DNA of 64,000 nt from Luteococcus sp038433155 (GCF_038433155.1 NZ_JBCDMW010000028.1:9237-73236); one strand, 5' to 3'. Positions 45,968-54,825 are shown, numbered from the stretch's first letter. The notes: generated by a model from the sequence alone, not told the origin. Program-made: numbers and translations.

Positions 45968-46639
45968 TCAGGGAGGGCTGTCGTCGCGGTCGAAGGTGAC
46001 GAACAGGTCGGGCGCCGGGCGCTGATCGGCCTGGGCCTGCCCGGCGAGGGATTCGAAGCCCAGCAGGAAGTCCGCCAGTCGCTGGGCGCGTTCCCGGCTG
46101 TGCTGCTGCACCTGGGGCAGGCAGTCGGACAGGGCCCGGCCGCTGGCCAGCACATGGGCATGCTTGCTGTAGCCCACCGTCATCCCGGTGGCGGGGCGCA
46201 GCGGTAGCTGGGCGTCCAGGGCCATCAGCTTGCGCACGCCGTACTGGCTGGGCAGGCCGGCCCGGGTGAGTTCGAACTCCAGCTGGTCGATCTCCGGTGC
46301 GCTGCGGTCCAGGCTGTGACGGGCCCAGCTGCGTTCCGCCAGCCAGACGTCGACCACTCGCCAGCTGACCCGCAACCGCTCCGGGGCGACGAAGCGTCCG
46401 GCCAACAGGGTCTCGATGTCCGACGGCAGGGGAGTGCCCGGCGGGATCACCGGGGCATCGGGCGCTCGCCGGAACAGCGGCCCGAGCTTGCCCAGGCGCC
46501 CGGGAGAGGCCTGCCCAACCCGGGGCACCCGGAAGGCCTCCGAGGCGATCGTGCGCAGCCGGCCGGCCACCTGTGGGGTGGCGCCGAACATGTCGCGAAC
46601 CTCGTCGATCCCGATGGCATACATCCGCAACTCGCCCAT
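45968..46639 (-). CDS. Protein of unknown function
   Basis: A 223-residue soluble protein of ordinary composition, rich in Arg. I do not recognise it. It begins MGELRMYAIGIDEVRDMFGA, contains Leu-rich helices with a Trp-rich segment near residues 90-105 (RVSWRVVDVWLAE), and ends DRDDSPP. TAGCTT lies 7 nt before the ATG at 46639. No partner gene is adjacent; the 3' end faces repeat-rich intergenic DNA. Confidence 0.7.
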   Translation of the reverse strand: MGELRMYAIGIDEVRDMFGATPQVAGRLRTIASEAFRVPRVGQASPGRLGKLGPLFRRAPDAPVIPPGTPLPSDIETLLAGRFVAPERLRVSWRVVDVWLAERSWARHSLDRSAPEIDQLEFELTRAGLPSQYGVRKLMALDAQLPLRPATGMTVGYSKHAHVLASGRALSDCLPQVQQHSRERAQRLADFLLGFESLAGQAQADQRPAPDLFVTFDRDDSPP

Positions 46640-46806
46640 GGCACCCAAGCTAGCCGCTCAGGCTCCCCTTTGCTCCCGTGCGCTGCGTCCACCTGCTGTT
46701 CTCCCCGGGCTGTTCGCCCATCATGCTGCTGGGCCACCGTGCCGTTCGCTCAGTGGCGCTGTTCGGTGGCCGTCGGTGGCTCCGCAACGGGCATAAGGTG
46801 TCAGTC

Positions 46807-46893
46807 GTGAATCCGCGCTCCCGTCGTCTGGTCGTCTCCGGGGTGCTCGCCGCCCTGGTCCTGCTGGTGGTCCTGGGTGCGGCGCTGCAGTGA
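46807..46893 (+). CDS. 28-residue leaderless membrane peptide
   Basis: A GTG at 46807 gives 28 residues: a basic start (NPRSRRLVVSG) followed by one hydrophobic helix ending GAALQ. TAAGGT (46794-46799) ends 7 nt before the start. It is followed after 64 nt by an exported protein and may be co-transcribed. I do not know its function; the promoter spacing and codon use are the support. Confidence 0.55.
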   Translation: MNPRSRRLVVSGVLAALVLLVVLGAALQ

Positions 46894-46957
46894 CCGGACC
46901 GGCCGGGAGCGGCATCACCGACGCCGTCGGGTGGCGTCCCTGGATGAAGGAAGAAGC

Positions 46958-47974
46958 ATGGCTGAACCCTCGCGACGTCGTGGGCCGCGTCCCGCGGTGC
47001 CCGTGCGTGTGCTGACCGCCGGGGCCCCGGCCGCCAGGGCACTGGGTGCCGGCCTCCTGGGCGTTTTGCTGGCGCTCGGGGGCACCCCGTCGGCCCGGGC
47101 GGCCGACGGGTTCACTGCGGACGAACAGCTCACCCAGGTGGTGGGGATGGCCGCCGACCCGGAACACGGCCAGTACTGGGTGCCGGAGCGCACCACCGGC
47201 CGGGTGCAGGCCCTGGGCGGCGACGGCACCCTGCGGGGCAATGTGCGCTACGGCGCCAGGCCCGTGGACGTGCAGGCCATTGCCTATCGCAGTTCCCGGG
47301 TCTGGGTGGGCGACGTCGGTGACCCGGCCGGCAACCGGCCGAAGGTGAGCGTCTATCGCTTCGGGGACCTGACCCTGGGTGGCGAGGCCCAGTACCGGCA
47401 CTACACCCTGACCTATCCCGACGGCCCCCACGACTGCCGGGCGATGGCGGTCAGCCGCACCAACCGGATCTACCTGGCCACCCGGGGTGAAAGGCCCGGG
47501 CTCTACCGCACCGAGGCCGAACCCGTCCCCGGCGGGGTGGCCAACAAGCTCACCCGGGTGGCCGATCTGGTGCCGGAGGTCAGCGACATGACCTTCAGCG
47601 CGGATGACGCCAGCCTGGTCTTGCGCAGCGATGTCGGGCTGCACGTCGTCGACGTCGAGCGGGTGGCGCAGACCGCCTCCGCGCCCCTGCCCGCCGAGGC
47701 CCAGGGCCGCGGTCAGGCACTCACCCTTGACCTGGCCGGCAGCGGGCTGCTGGCCTCCGGCCCGGACTCCCCGGTGGTGATGGCGGCGGTGACGCAACCC
47801 ACCACCCAGGAGCCGGTCACCCCCAGCCCGACGCCGGCCGCCAGTGCCCCCGCTGGCGGCGCCCCCGGTGACACCGGCAGCGCCCTGGCCAAGAACCGCG
47901 GCACCCTGTGGGCCCTCGCCCTGGCGGGGCTGATCTCGGCGGCCGCGGGAGCCGTCGTCGCGCTGAAGCGCTGA
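46958..47974 (+). CDS. Secreted membrane-anchored protein of unknown function
   Basis: A 338-residue protein with an Arg-rich start, a hydrophobic signal segment near residues 24-43 ending ARA, a beta-rich extracellular domain (about 45-265) with propeller-like repeats (YGARPVDVQAIAYRSSRVWVG), a Pro/Thr linker, and a C-terminal membrane anchor (about 318-337). The ATG at 46958 follows AAGGAAG. A beta-propeller is an inference from repeat spacing. Ligand unknown. nagA follows 42 nt later. Confidence 0.75.
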   Translation: MAEPSRRRGPRPAVPVRVLTAGAPAARALGAGLLGVLLALGGTPSARAADGFTADEQLTQVVGMAADPEHGQYWVPERTTGRVQALGGDGTLRGNVRYGARPVDVQAIAYRSSRVWVGDVGDPAGNRPKVSVYRFGDLTLGGEAQYRHYTLTYPDGPHDCRAMAVSRTNRIYLATRGERPGLYRTEAEPVPGGVANKLTRVADLVPEVSDMTFSADDASLVLRSDVGLHVVDVERVAQTASAPLPAEAQGRGQALTLDLAGSGLLASGPDSPVVMAAVTQPTTQEPVTPSPTPAASAPAGGAPGDTGSALAKNRGTLWALALAGLISAAAGAVVALKR

Positions 47975-48016
47975 CCGTCCACCACACCCATCACAAGACA
48001 CGAGCAGGAGACCACA

Positions 48017-49141
48017 ATGTTGTTGGCCAGCCATCAGGTGGTGACCGGCGTCCACGACGCCGAGGGCCCCCACACCCTGGAGATCGTCGACGGGAGGATC
48101 GCGTCAGTTCGCGACGGGGTTGATCCGGCGGCCGAACTGCTTGACGGACATCTGGTGCCCGGCTTCGTGGACACCCACTGCCATGGCGCAGCGGGCGCCG
48201 ACTTCACCAGCCCGGACCAGGACCAGGTGGCCGCGGCCATCCGGCACCACCGCGGGCACGGCAGCACCACCCTGTTCGCCTCCACCGTCACCGCCCCGAT
48301 GCCCACCGTCGTGGAGCAGATCACCCGGCTGCGCGCGGTGGTGGAGGCGGGGGAACTGCAGGGCATCCACATCGAGGGGCCCTTCCTGGCCGAGGAACGC
48401 AAGGGGGCCCACCCCACCGAACTGCTGATGGACCCCACGCGGCAGGCCGTCGAGCAGATCATCGAGGCCTCGGGCGGGGCTGTGAAGATGGTCACCCTGG
48501 CGCCGGAGCGCGGCAACGGCTTCGGCGCCGTGGCCCGCTTCCGTGAGGCCGGGATCATCCCCGCCTTCGGGCATTCCGACGCGGATGCCGAAGTCACCCG
48601 TCGGGCGGTGGAAGCCGGGATGACCGTGGCCACCCACCTGTTCAATGCGATGCGCTCGGTGCACCACCGCGAACCGGGGCCGGTGCCGGTGCTGCTCAAC
48701 GATCCGTCGGTGTGGGTCGAGCTGATTTGCGACGGGGTGCACCTGGACCCCCAGATCGTCCAGCTAGCCGTCGAGGCGGCCGGGGCGGAACGGGTGCTGC
48801 TGGTCACCGACGCGATGAGCGCCACCGGCTGCGCCGACGGCCGCTACCAGTTGGGGGCCCTGCCGGTGGAGGTGCGCGACGGCACCGCCCGGATTGTGAA
48901 CCCGGACGGCAGCGCCGGCGCGATTGCCGGCTCAACCCTGACGATGGACCGGGCCTTCGCCTTTGTGCTGGCCTGTGGCTACGATTTCCGCACGGCTTCG
49001 CGCCTGGCCAGCACCAACCCGGCACGGGCTCATGGCCTGGACGAGGTGGGCACGCTGGAGCCCGGCAAGTGGGCCGATCTGTGCGTGGTGGGTGAGGATG
49101 GTCAGCTGCGCGCCGTCATGCGGCGGGGGCAGTGGCTGTAA
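48017..49141 (+). CDS. nagA: N-acetylglucosamine-6-phosphate deacetylase
   Basis: A 374-residue amidohydrolase that removes acetate from GlcNAc-6-P, supplying nagB. The zinc motif HCHG is near residue 55, HIEGPFL near 117, GHSDA near 187 and HLFNAM near 208; TDAMSATG follows near 262. The ATG at 48017 has GAGCAGGAG upstream. It is co-oriented with the secreted protein and ideR. nagB lies 13 kb away. Confidence 0.95.
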   Translation: MLLASHQVVTGVHDAEGPHTLEIVDGRIASVRDGVDPAAELLDGHLVPGFVDTHCHGAAGADFTSPDQDQVAAAIRHHRGHGSTTLFASTVTAPMPTVVEQITRLRAVVEAGELQGIHIEGPFLAEERKGAHPTELLMDPTRQAVEQIIEASGGAVKMVTLAPERGNGFGAVARFREAGIIPAFGHSDADAEVTRRAVEAGMTVATHLFNAMRSVHHREPGPVPVLLNDPSVWVELICDGVHLDPQIVQLAVEAAGAERVLLVTDAMSATGCADGRYQLGALPVEVRDGTARIVNPDGSAGAIAGSTLTMDRAFAFVLACGYDFRTASRLASTNPARAHGLDEVGTLEPGKWADLCVVGEDGQLRAVMRRGQWL

Positions 49142-49188
49142 CCGGCCTGACCTGACATATTCGTCACAGGGACTGCAGAGGGAGCGCC

Positions 49189-49875
49189 GTGAATGAGCTG
49201 ATCGACACCACCGAGATGTACCTGCGAACCATCTACGAGTTGATGGAGGAGGGCATCACGCCTCTGCGTGCCCGGATTGCGGAGCGGCTGCACCAGAGCG
49301 GTCCCACCGTCTCCCAGACCGTCGCCCGGATGGAGCGCGACGGGCTGCTGACGGTGCATGGCGACCGGCGGATCGAGCTGTCCGCCACCGGTCAGGAGCT
49401 GGCCGTCGCGGTGATGCGCAAGCACCGGCTGGCCGAGCGGCTGCTGGTGGACGTGATCGGTCTGGACTGGAGCCGGGTGCACGACGAGGCCTGCCGGTGG
49501 GAGCACGTGATCTCCGACGACGTGGAGCTGCGGCTGGTGCAGATCCTGTCCAATCCCCAGGAATCCCCGTATGGCAATCCGATCCCCGGGCTGGAGGCGC
49601 TGGGTGGCGCCACCACCGGGGGGACTTTCCGGGAGGGAGTCGAGCCCTTGCCCCAAGTGCTGGCCGGCGAGCCGGTGCGGGTGGTGCTGCGGCGGATGAG
49701 CGAGAACAGCCAGGCCGATGACCAGACCCTGCAGGTGCTGGCGGAGGCCGGGATTGTCCCGGGCTGTGAGCTGGAGGCCACTGGTCAGGGCGGCGTCGTG
49801 GTGCTGCGCGCCGACGGCGCCAGCTGCGATATTCCGCTCGGCGTGGCCGAGGGGTTGTTCGTGAGCCGGGCATGA
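49189..49875 (+). CDS. ideR: Iron-dependent repressor of the DtxR/IdeR family
   Basis: A 228-residue regulator that binds Fe(II) and represses iron uptake and siderophore genes. An N-terminal winged helix precedes the dimer/metal domain, and a C-terminal SH3-like domain is present. Residues align exactly with DtxR numbering: Met10, His79, Glu83, His98, Cys102, Glu105 and His106. All known metal ligands in that region are kept. The GTG at 49189 has GAGGGAG 4-5 nt upstream. A matching operator lies at 41358-41376. Confidence 0.95.
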   Translation: MNELIDTTEMYLRTIYELMEEGITPLRARIAERLHQSGPTVSQTVARMERDGLLTVHGDRRIELSATGQELAVAVMRKHRLAERLLVDVIGLDWSRVHDEACRWEHVISDDVELRLVQILSNPQESPYGNPIPGLEALGGATTGGTFREGVEPLPQVLAGEPVRVVLRRMSENSQADDQTLQVLAEAGIVPGCELEATGQGGVVVLRADGASCDIPLGVAEGLFVSRA

Positions 49876-49906
49876 CGGCCCTCGCGGCCGGCGCCGGGGG
49901 CGCGCC

Positions 49907-50947
49907 GTGATCTCGTCGGAGGCGTTGATCCAGCTGTGTGAGCAGCACTGGTATGACGCGGCCCTGTCCATGCTGGCCGGCCGGATCCGCTCCGGTGACA
50001 GCGACCCGGCGATCCTGGAGGCGCACCAGTTGGCGGGCGTCGCCCAGCGGGTGCTGTCCCTGGACGCGGAGGACTTTGGGCAGATCGCGGAGACGGTGCC
50101 CGAGCGGGCCTGGGCCGAGCGGTTGTGGGACTCCGGCTTCCCGCACGGACCGCGGGAGACTCATCGCGGGGCCTTGGGCTCCCTGGTGCCCCTGTACGAG
50201 CTGATGCTGGAGGTGCTCAACCTGCGATCGGAGCGCGGCGAGCCCCAGAGCCTGGTGGTGACCGCGCACCTGATTGGCGAGTACCTGTGCCAGTTGGCCT
50301 GGCAGGGGCGGCTGGGCCACGGCGGCGACCCGCTGCGGCTGGGGCAGCAGGTGGGTGAGCGGTGGGGCACCGACGACCCGTCGTGCCCGCACAATTCCGC
50401 GATGCGCGCCACTGCCAAGCGGGCGATCAATGCCGCGCAGGGGGACCAGGTGGGCTTCACCAGCTATCTGGACAAGTTCCACTCCCGGCTGGGCGACACC
50501 CTGGCCGTCTGCGCCATGAACCACCAGACCATCGAGGCGGGGGAGCGGCCCGACGTGGGGCCCACCTGCCCCAACCCATGCGGGTGGGTGCTGCAGGGCA
50601 GCCGGGCGGAGCGGCGGGACCTGGACGCCCGGCTCCGGTTGGCGCTGGTCTACCTGGACAGCCCGCTGGTGGCGCTGCGCCACCACGCCCCGGTGGGGCA
50701 CTTCTTCGGGGTGCCGTCGGTGGCGGAGATCTCCGAGGGGTGGCTGCGCACCTGGGAGAAGCTCACCGTCCCCTGGGCCGACGGCAGCAACCCGCTGATC
50801 GGGGCGGTCCCTACCGACCCCGACGAGGCGCTGCCCGGCCTGTCCGCGTTGATCACCACCGTCGCGGGCCAACGAATCGGCCAGGGAAGCCTGCTGCGGG
50901 AGATCGGCGACGACATCATCGCCGCCCTGCGCCGCGCACGCTCCTGA
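49907..50947 (+). CDS. Protein of unknown function downstream of ideR
   Basis: A 346-residue soluble protein starting at GTG 49907, 31 nt after ideR and probably on its transcript. It is largely helical. A Cys/His-containing stretch reads DDPSCPHNSAM near residue 160, and CPNPCGW lies near 223. No family is recognised. Its position beside ideR suggests an iron-related role, but nothing in the sequence proves it. Confidence 0.7.
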   Translation: MISSEALIQLCEQHWYDAALSMLAGRIRSGDSDPAILEAHQLAGVAQRVLSLDAEDFGQIAETVPERAWAERLWDSGFPHGPRETHRGALGSLVPLYELMLEVLNLRSERGEPQSLVVTAHLIGEYLCQLAWQGRLGHGGDPLRLGQQVGERWGTDDPSCPHNSAMRATAKRAINAAQGDQVGFTSYLDKFHSRLGDTLAVCAMNHQTIEAGERPDVGPTCPNPCGWVLQGSRAERRDLDARLRLALVYLDSPLVALRHHAPVGHFFGVPSVAEISEGWLRTWEKLTVPWADGSNPLIGAVPTDPDEALPGLSALITTVAGQRIGQGSLLREIGDDIIAALRRARS

Positions 50948-51065
50948 CCCGATGAACCCTCCCCGCCACTTCCTCATCCGCCTCCCCAGTGGCCGCTCCC
51001 GATCGCGCTGAGTGCGATGGGGGCGGAGCGGTCTGCGAGGCCCGCCGTTCACTACTGTTGTTCCC

Positions 51066-51818
51066 ATGGATGACTGGAGCTCCTATCTGGCGGACTTCCA
51101 AGCCGAGCGGCCCGGCATTGCCGATGCCCTGCTCTCCCGTTGCATTTCCGGGCACCACAACCCGTACCGCTGGCTGGCCCGGGCGGTGAGCGCCCAAGCC
51201 ACCCGGGTGCTGGACATCCGGTGTGGGGCCGGAGCCATGGGTCGGGAGCTGGCGTCCGATGGTCGGACCGTGCTGGGGCTCGACCAGTCGTCGGCGGAGC
51301 TGGCCAATGCCACCGGGCCCGGGCCCTTCGTCCAGGGCGACGCCCGCGCCCTGCCCTTCTCCGACGAGTGCTTCGACGCGGTGGTCAGCACCCTGGGCTG
51401 GGCCATGATCCACCCCACCGAGGACTTCCTGGACGAGGTGGCCCGGGTGCTGCGGCCGGGTGGGGTCTTCGTCGGGCTGGTGCCCACCGTCCGTCCGCTC
51501 AACGTCAAGGACCTCAAGGTGGCCGGGCAGCTGACCCGACTGCTCCAGGGGACGCCACAGTTCCCCAGCAGCGTGGAGCTCAGGGTGAGCAAGCTGCTGG
51601 CGCCACACGGGCTGCGCAAGGCGGAGGACGCCCGGGAGCGCTACCACTACGACGTCACCAACCGGGAGGATGCCGAGCTGCTGTTGCGGGCCTTCCACCT
51701 GCCCGACCTGGACCCCGAGCGGCGTCAGCAGGCCGTCGACTGGATGGTGAGGCGGGCCGACAAGCAGGGCGTCGTGCAGGTGCCGGTGCCGCTGCGACGA
51801 ATCGTCGCTCTCAAATAG
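51066..51818 (+). CDS. SAM-dependent methyltransferase (class I)
   Basis: A 250-residue Rossmann-fold methyltransferase. Motif I is VLDIRCGAGAMGREL near residue 48 (unusual Arg in place of the more common Gly), LGLDQSS is near 73, DARALPFSDECFDAVVS near 96 and VLRPGGVFVGL near 132. Substrate unknown. The ATG at 51066 follows TACTGT (51053-51058) by 7 nt, so the transcript is leaderless. Confidence 0.85.
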   Translation: MDDWSSYLADFQAERPGIADALLSRCISGHHNPYRWLARAVSAQATRVLDIRCGAGAMGRELASDGRTVLGLDQSSAELANATGPGPFVQGDARALPFSDECFDAVVSTLGWAMIHPTEDFLDEVARVLRPGGVFVGLVPTVRPLNVKDLKVAGQLTRLLQGTPQFPSSVELRVSKLLAPHGLRKAEDARERYHYDVTNREDAELLLRAFHLPDLDPERRQQAVDWMVRRADKQGVVQVPVPLRRIVALK

Positions 51819-52041
51819 CGCCCGCCGAGTCCCCGACGCCAGCGAAGGCCTGGTCGCACCCGGCAGGCGCCCCAAGCCCCAGCCGCTGGTGCCTGGCCGT
51901 CCACCGGACGCATGGTGGCGGCAAGCGTCTCGCGGCCGCGGAATATCCGTCGCTGGGGCATGGTTGAACCAGTCGATGGGCGCAGCACTACGGACTGCCC
52001 CCTGAAAACGTCACCCGAAAATCCTAGGGAAGGTATTCCAC

Positions 52042-52404
52042 ATGGCTCCCGTGGCCCTGAACACCGACAGCTTTGCCAGCACCATCAAGGACAACGAGAT
52101 TGTCCTGGTTGACTTCTGGGCCTCCTGGTGCGGCCCGTGCATGCGCTTCGCCCCGATCTATGACGAGGCTGCGGGCCGGCATGAGGACGTCACCTTCGCC
52201 AAGGTGGACACCGAGGCCGAGCGCGATCTGGCCGCCGGGCTGGAGATCACCTCCATCCCCACCATCATGGCCTTCCGTCAGGGGATGCTGGTCTTCCGCC
52301 AGTCCGGCCTGCTCAACGGAACCCAGCTGGACAAGCTGGTGGAGCAGATCAAGGGTCTGGACATGGATTCCCTCAAGCAGGAAGCCGCCAAGCAGCAGGG
52401 CTGA
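52042..52404 (+). CDS. trxA: Thioredoxin
   Basis: A 120-residue thioredoxin with the active site WCGPC at residues 29-33, a cis-Pro in SIPTIM near 75 and the usual fold. The C-terminal 15 residues are a Lys/Gln-rich extra. It reduces protein disulfides with electrons from thioredoxin reductase. The ATG at 52042 follows AGGGAAGG. The 223 nt upstream hold a possible promoter (TTGAAC at 51964-51969) but no gene. Confidence 0.95.
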   Translation: MAPVALNTDSFASTIKDNEIVLVDFWASWCGPCMRFAPIYDEAAGRHEDVTFAKVDTEAERDLAAGLEITSIPTIMAFRQGMLVFRQSGLLNGTQLDKLVEQIKGLDMDSLKQEAAKQQG

Positions 52405-52507
52405 TCCTGGCGGTGGCCAGGACTGACGTTGGTGCTGGCCGACGTGTCTGATGGCTGCGCCCGACGGTGACTGGGCTGTCGAAGCCACTGCGGCCGCTGA
52501 CGAGGCC

Positions 52508-52544
52508 CGCGGGTGGGCTGGGCAATTCGCCCGGCCCACCCGCG
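52508..52544 (+). terminator. Terminator of the thioredoxin gene
   Basis: A 16-bp stem with one G-T pair, CGCGGGTGGGCTGGGC with AATTC as loop. Confidence 0.75.
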
Positions 52545-52584
52545 TCGTCGTATTCTCTACCGAGCGCCCGTCACCGGGTGCCGT

Positions 52585-52660
52585 GGCCCTGTAGCTCAGG
52601 GGATAGAGCAACGGTTTCCTAAACCGTGTGTCGGAAGTTCGAATCTTCCCAGGGTCGCCA
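52585..52660 (+). tRNA. tRNA-Arg (CCT)
   Basis: A complete cloverleaf. The acceptor GGCCCTG pairs with CAGGGTC. The anticodon loop is TTCCTAA with anticodon CCT (codon AGG). The T arm is GGAAG-TTCGAAT-CTTCC, the discriminator is G, and CCA is encoded at 52658-52660. A TATTCT hexamer lies at 52551-52556. Confidence 0.95.
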
Positions 52661-52767
52661 CGTGTCCGTTCCCCTCCGGGGGGCGGGCTGAGGACGGCCT
52701 GAAGGCCCTCTGGCCAGCCACGATGCGCCCCGGGAGTTGACCCGTCGCCGCCTAGTGTGAGGCGCCA

Positions 52768-52840
52768 GAAGGCGATGCCGCGCGACGCATGTCTCCTGGG
52801 GGTGGGTAGACGGCTTCGGCCCGCGCGCGGCATCGCCTTC
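52768..52840 (+). ncRNA. Candidate structured RNA or composite hairpin
   Basis: A perfect 17-bp outer stem (GAAGGCGATGCCGCGCG) encloses 39 nt. The interior holds a GTCT/AGAC helix and a GGC-TTCG-GCC tetraloop hairpin, which suggests a three-way junction. TAGTGT (52753-52758) lies just upstream and a T-containing run follows. It could be an independent small RNA or an elaborate terminator; orientation + is assumed from TAGTGT. Confidence 0.4.
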
Positions 52841-52941
52841 CCTTGTCTCATGGTGTCCAGCCAAGCCCCGTTCCGGGCGTGACAGCGCACCGACAGCCAC
52901 CGCCCAGCCGGTCCCGATCCGCGGTCCCCTAGGATCGAAGC

Positions 52942-54348
52942 ATGAGTGCCAACGGTCTAGAACGTGCAAGGGACAAGATGCGCACCGCGGGGGTCAGTGA
53001 CGCTGCCGTCGAGGTGTTCAGCCACTACTACCAGCAGCTGGAATCCGGTGAAACCGGGCTGATCCGGGAAGACAGCATCGAGCCGATGACCGCGCCGCCG
53101 ATGCTGGACGACGTCGAGGTCAGCGAGCAGCAGGCACGCGATGCGATGGGTCAGACGGTGGTGATCAAGCTCAATGGTGGGCTGGGCACCTCGATGGGCC
53201 TGGACAAGGCGAAGAACCTGCTGGAGGTGCGCGACGGCAAGACCTTCCTGGACATCATCGTCCAGCAGGTGCTGGCCGCCCGGAAGCGCTACGACGCCCG
53301 GATCCCGCTGCTGTTCATGAACTCCTTCCGCACCCAGGACGACACTCTGGCGGCGCTGGCCAAGTACCCGGAGCTGGCGGTGGAGGACCTGCCCCTGGGT
53401 TTCCTGCAGAACCAGGAGCCCAAGCTGCGCGCCGATGACCTGACCCCGGTGGAGTGGCCGGCCGATCCGAGCCTGGAGTGGTGCCCGCCCGGCCACGGTG
53501 ACCTGTACCCGGCGCTGCTCGGCTCCGGAATCCTGGACGCCCTGCTGGACAAGGGATTCCGCTACGCGCTGGTGACCAATGGGGACAACCTGGGCGCAAC
53601 TCCCGATGCCCGGGTGGCCGGCTGGTTCGCCGGCTCCGGTGCCCCCTACGCCGCCGAGGTGTGCGTGCGCACCATCAATGACCGTAAGGGTGGCCACCTG
53701 GCCGTGCGCAAGGCCGACGGTCAGCTGGTGCTGCGCGACACCGCCCAGTGCGCTCCGGAGGAGATGGACTACTTCACCGACGAGCACCGCCACCCCTTCT
53801 TCCACACCAACAACCTGTGGATGGACCTGCAGGTGCTGCGCGAGACGCTGGCCGAGCGCAAGGGAGTGCTGGGGCTGCCGCTGATCCGCAATGAGAAGAC
53901 CGTCGACCCGGCCGATCCCTCGTCGCCGAAGGTGATCCAGGTCGAGAGCGCCATGGGGGCCGCGATCGAGGTCTTCCCCGGAGCGCAGGCGATCTGCGTC
54001 GGCCGGGAGCGCTTCCTGCCGGTCAAGACCACCAATGAACTGCTGCTGCTGCGCTCCGACCTGTACGAGTTCGACGAGGAGGGGCACCTGGTGGCCCAGG
54101 CCAAGACCCCGGCGATCACCCTGGACAAGCCGTACAAGCTGGTGCAGGACTTCACCCGGCTGATGCCCGAGGCGCCGTCGTTGAAGCGGGCCAGCTCCCT
54201 GACGGTCACCGGTGAGGTCGCCTTCGGCCGGGACGTGGCCGTCGTGGGGGATGTCACCGTGAGCGCGAAGGCGCCGGCCAGCGTGCCCGACGGCACGGTG
54301 CTGGAGGGCGACGTCGCGCTGGACGGCGCCGCCGAGCAGGCGGAGTGA
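52942..54348 (+). CDS. UTP-glucose-1-phosphate uridylyltransferase (UDPGP type)
   Basis: A 468-residue enzyme of the eukaryote-like UDPGP family, distinct from bacterial GalU. It makes UDP-glucose from UTP and glucose-1-P. VIKLNGGLGTSMG is near residue 73, GHGDLYPAL near 184, TNGDNLG near 213 and FHTNNLWMDL near 287. A left-handed beta-helix-like tail ends the protein. The ATG at 52942 follows TAGGAT (52930-52935) by 6 nt, so the transcript is leaderless. It overlaps the next gene by 4 nt. Confidence 0.92.
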   Translation: MSANGLERARDKMRTAGVSDAAVEVFSHYYQQLESGETGLIREDSIEPMTAPPMLDDVEVSEQQARDAMGQTVVIKLNGGLGTSMGLDKAKNLLEVRDGKTFLDIIVQQVLAARKRYDARIPLLFMNSFRTQDDTLAALAKYPELAVEDLPLGFLQNQEPKLRADDLTPVEWPADPSLEWCPPGHGDLYPALLGSGILDALLDKGFRYALVTNGDNLGATPDARVAGWFAGSGAPYAAEVCVRTINDRKGGHLAVRKADGQLVLRDTAQCAPEEMDYFTDEHRHPFFHTNNLWMDLQVLRETLAERKGVLGLPLIRNEKTVDPADPSSPKVIQVESAMGAAIEVFPGAQAICVGRERFLPVKTTNELLLLRSDLYEFDEEGHLVAQAKTPAITLDKPYKLVQDFTRLMPEAPSLKRASSLTVTGEVAFGRDVAVVGDVTVSAKAPASVPDGTVLEGDVALDGAAEQAE

Positions 54349-54725
54349 ACCAGCCCGCCCCCTCGCTGGCGACGGCTGTGGCGCTCGCCCTGACCGGCGA
54401 GCGCCCGGCGGTCCCGGCCCCGGGCTCGACCCAGAGCCCGCAGGACCTGGTGGACTTCCTGGCCCGGCTGGGCTGGGACGCCGGGCGGATCGCCCACCTG
54501 CGGCAGGAACGCCAGCACCAGGGGCTGCCCTGGCCCTTCGTCGTCCCGCGGGAGGAGCTTGCCCCGGTGGGCTTCGCGCGCACCGCCGCGGTGGTGAAGG
54601 AGGTGCGACAGCTGCTGGGAGTCGACGGGCTGGTGGTCACCCGGCATCAGGGCCCCAAGGTGATCGGCCCAGCGGAGCGACGGCTGCTGGCCGAACGGCC
54701 GCCGCACCACGGCAATGTCGGGTAG
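54345..54725 (+). CDS. Small protein coupled to UDPGP pyrophosphorylase
   Basis: A 126-residue protein whose GTG at 54345 overlaps the previous stop (GTGA), so it is probably translated by coupling. Residues 30-60 form charged helices (VDFLARLGWDAGRIAHLRQE), and the rest is basic. No family is recognised. Conserved coupling to the UDP-glucose gene would suggest a regulatory subunit; that is only a guess. Confidence 0.65.
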   Translation: MNQPAPSLATAVALALTGERPAVPAPGSTQSPQDLVDFLARLGWDAGRIAHLRQERQHQGLPWPFVVPREELAPVGFARTAAVVKEVRQLLGVDGLVVTRHQGPKVIGPAERRLLAERPPHHGNVG

Positions 54726-54754
54726 CATCAACTGAATTTAGTCTTATCAGTGAT

Positions 54755-54768
54755 TTAACTTGCGTTAA
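54755..54768. promoter_or_regulatory. Inverted repeat in an AT-rich promoter region
   Basis: TTAAC-TTGC-GTTAA lies in the only clearly AT-rich stretch here (about 54725-54775), upstream of the tandem HTH genes. It is probably an operator, perhaps for autoregulation. Confidence 0.5.
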
Positions 54769-54797
54769 GGGTGCGGATTGGGTGAAGTGACCTGAGT

Positions 54798-54825
54798 GCC
54801 GGTCCTTCTCGGGGGAAGGACCGGC
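54798..54825 (+). terminator. Hairpin before the HTH pair
   Basis: An 11-bp stem GCCGGTCCTTC with a 6-nt loop. It either ends the upstream gene or, if the AT-rich promoter is used, acts in the leader as an attenuator. Confidence 0.6.

Noticed and set aside
42280..46161. 1293-codon - strand frame opposite pyc
   Set aside because: pyc is certain; the antisense frame is Gly/Val/His-rich and runs through it entirely.
52024..52890. 288-codon - strand frame over thioredoxin and tRNA-Arg
   Set aside because: It crosses a certain tRNA and trxA.
54798..54825. Possible riboswitch in the leader of the HTH pair
   Set aside because: Only one simple hairpin is visible, with no match to a known aptamer; recorded as a terminator.
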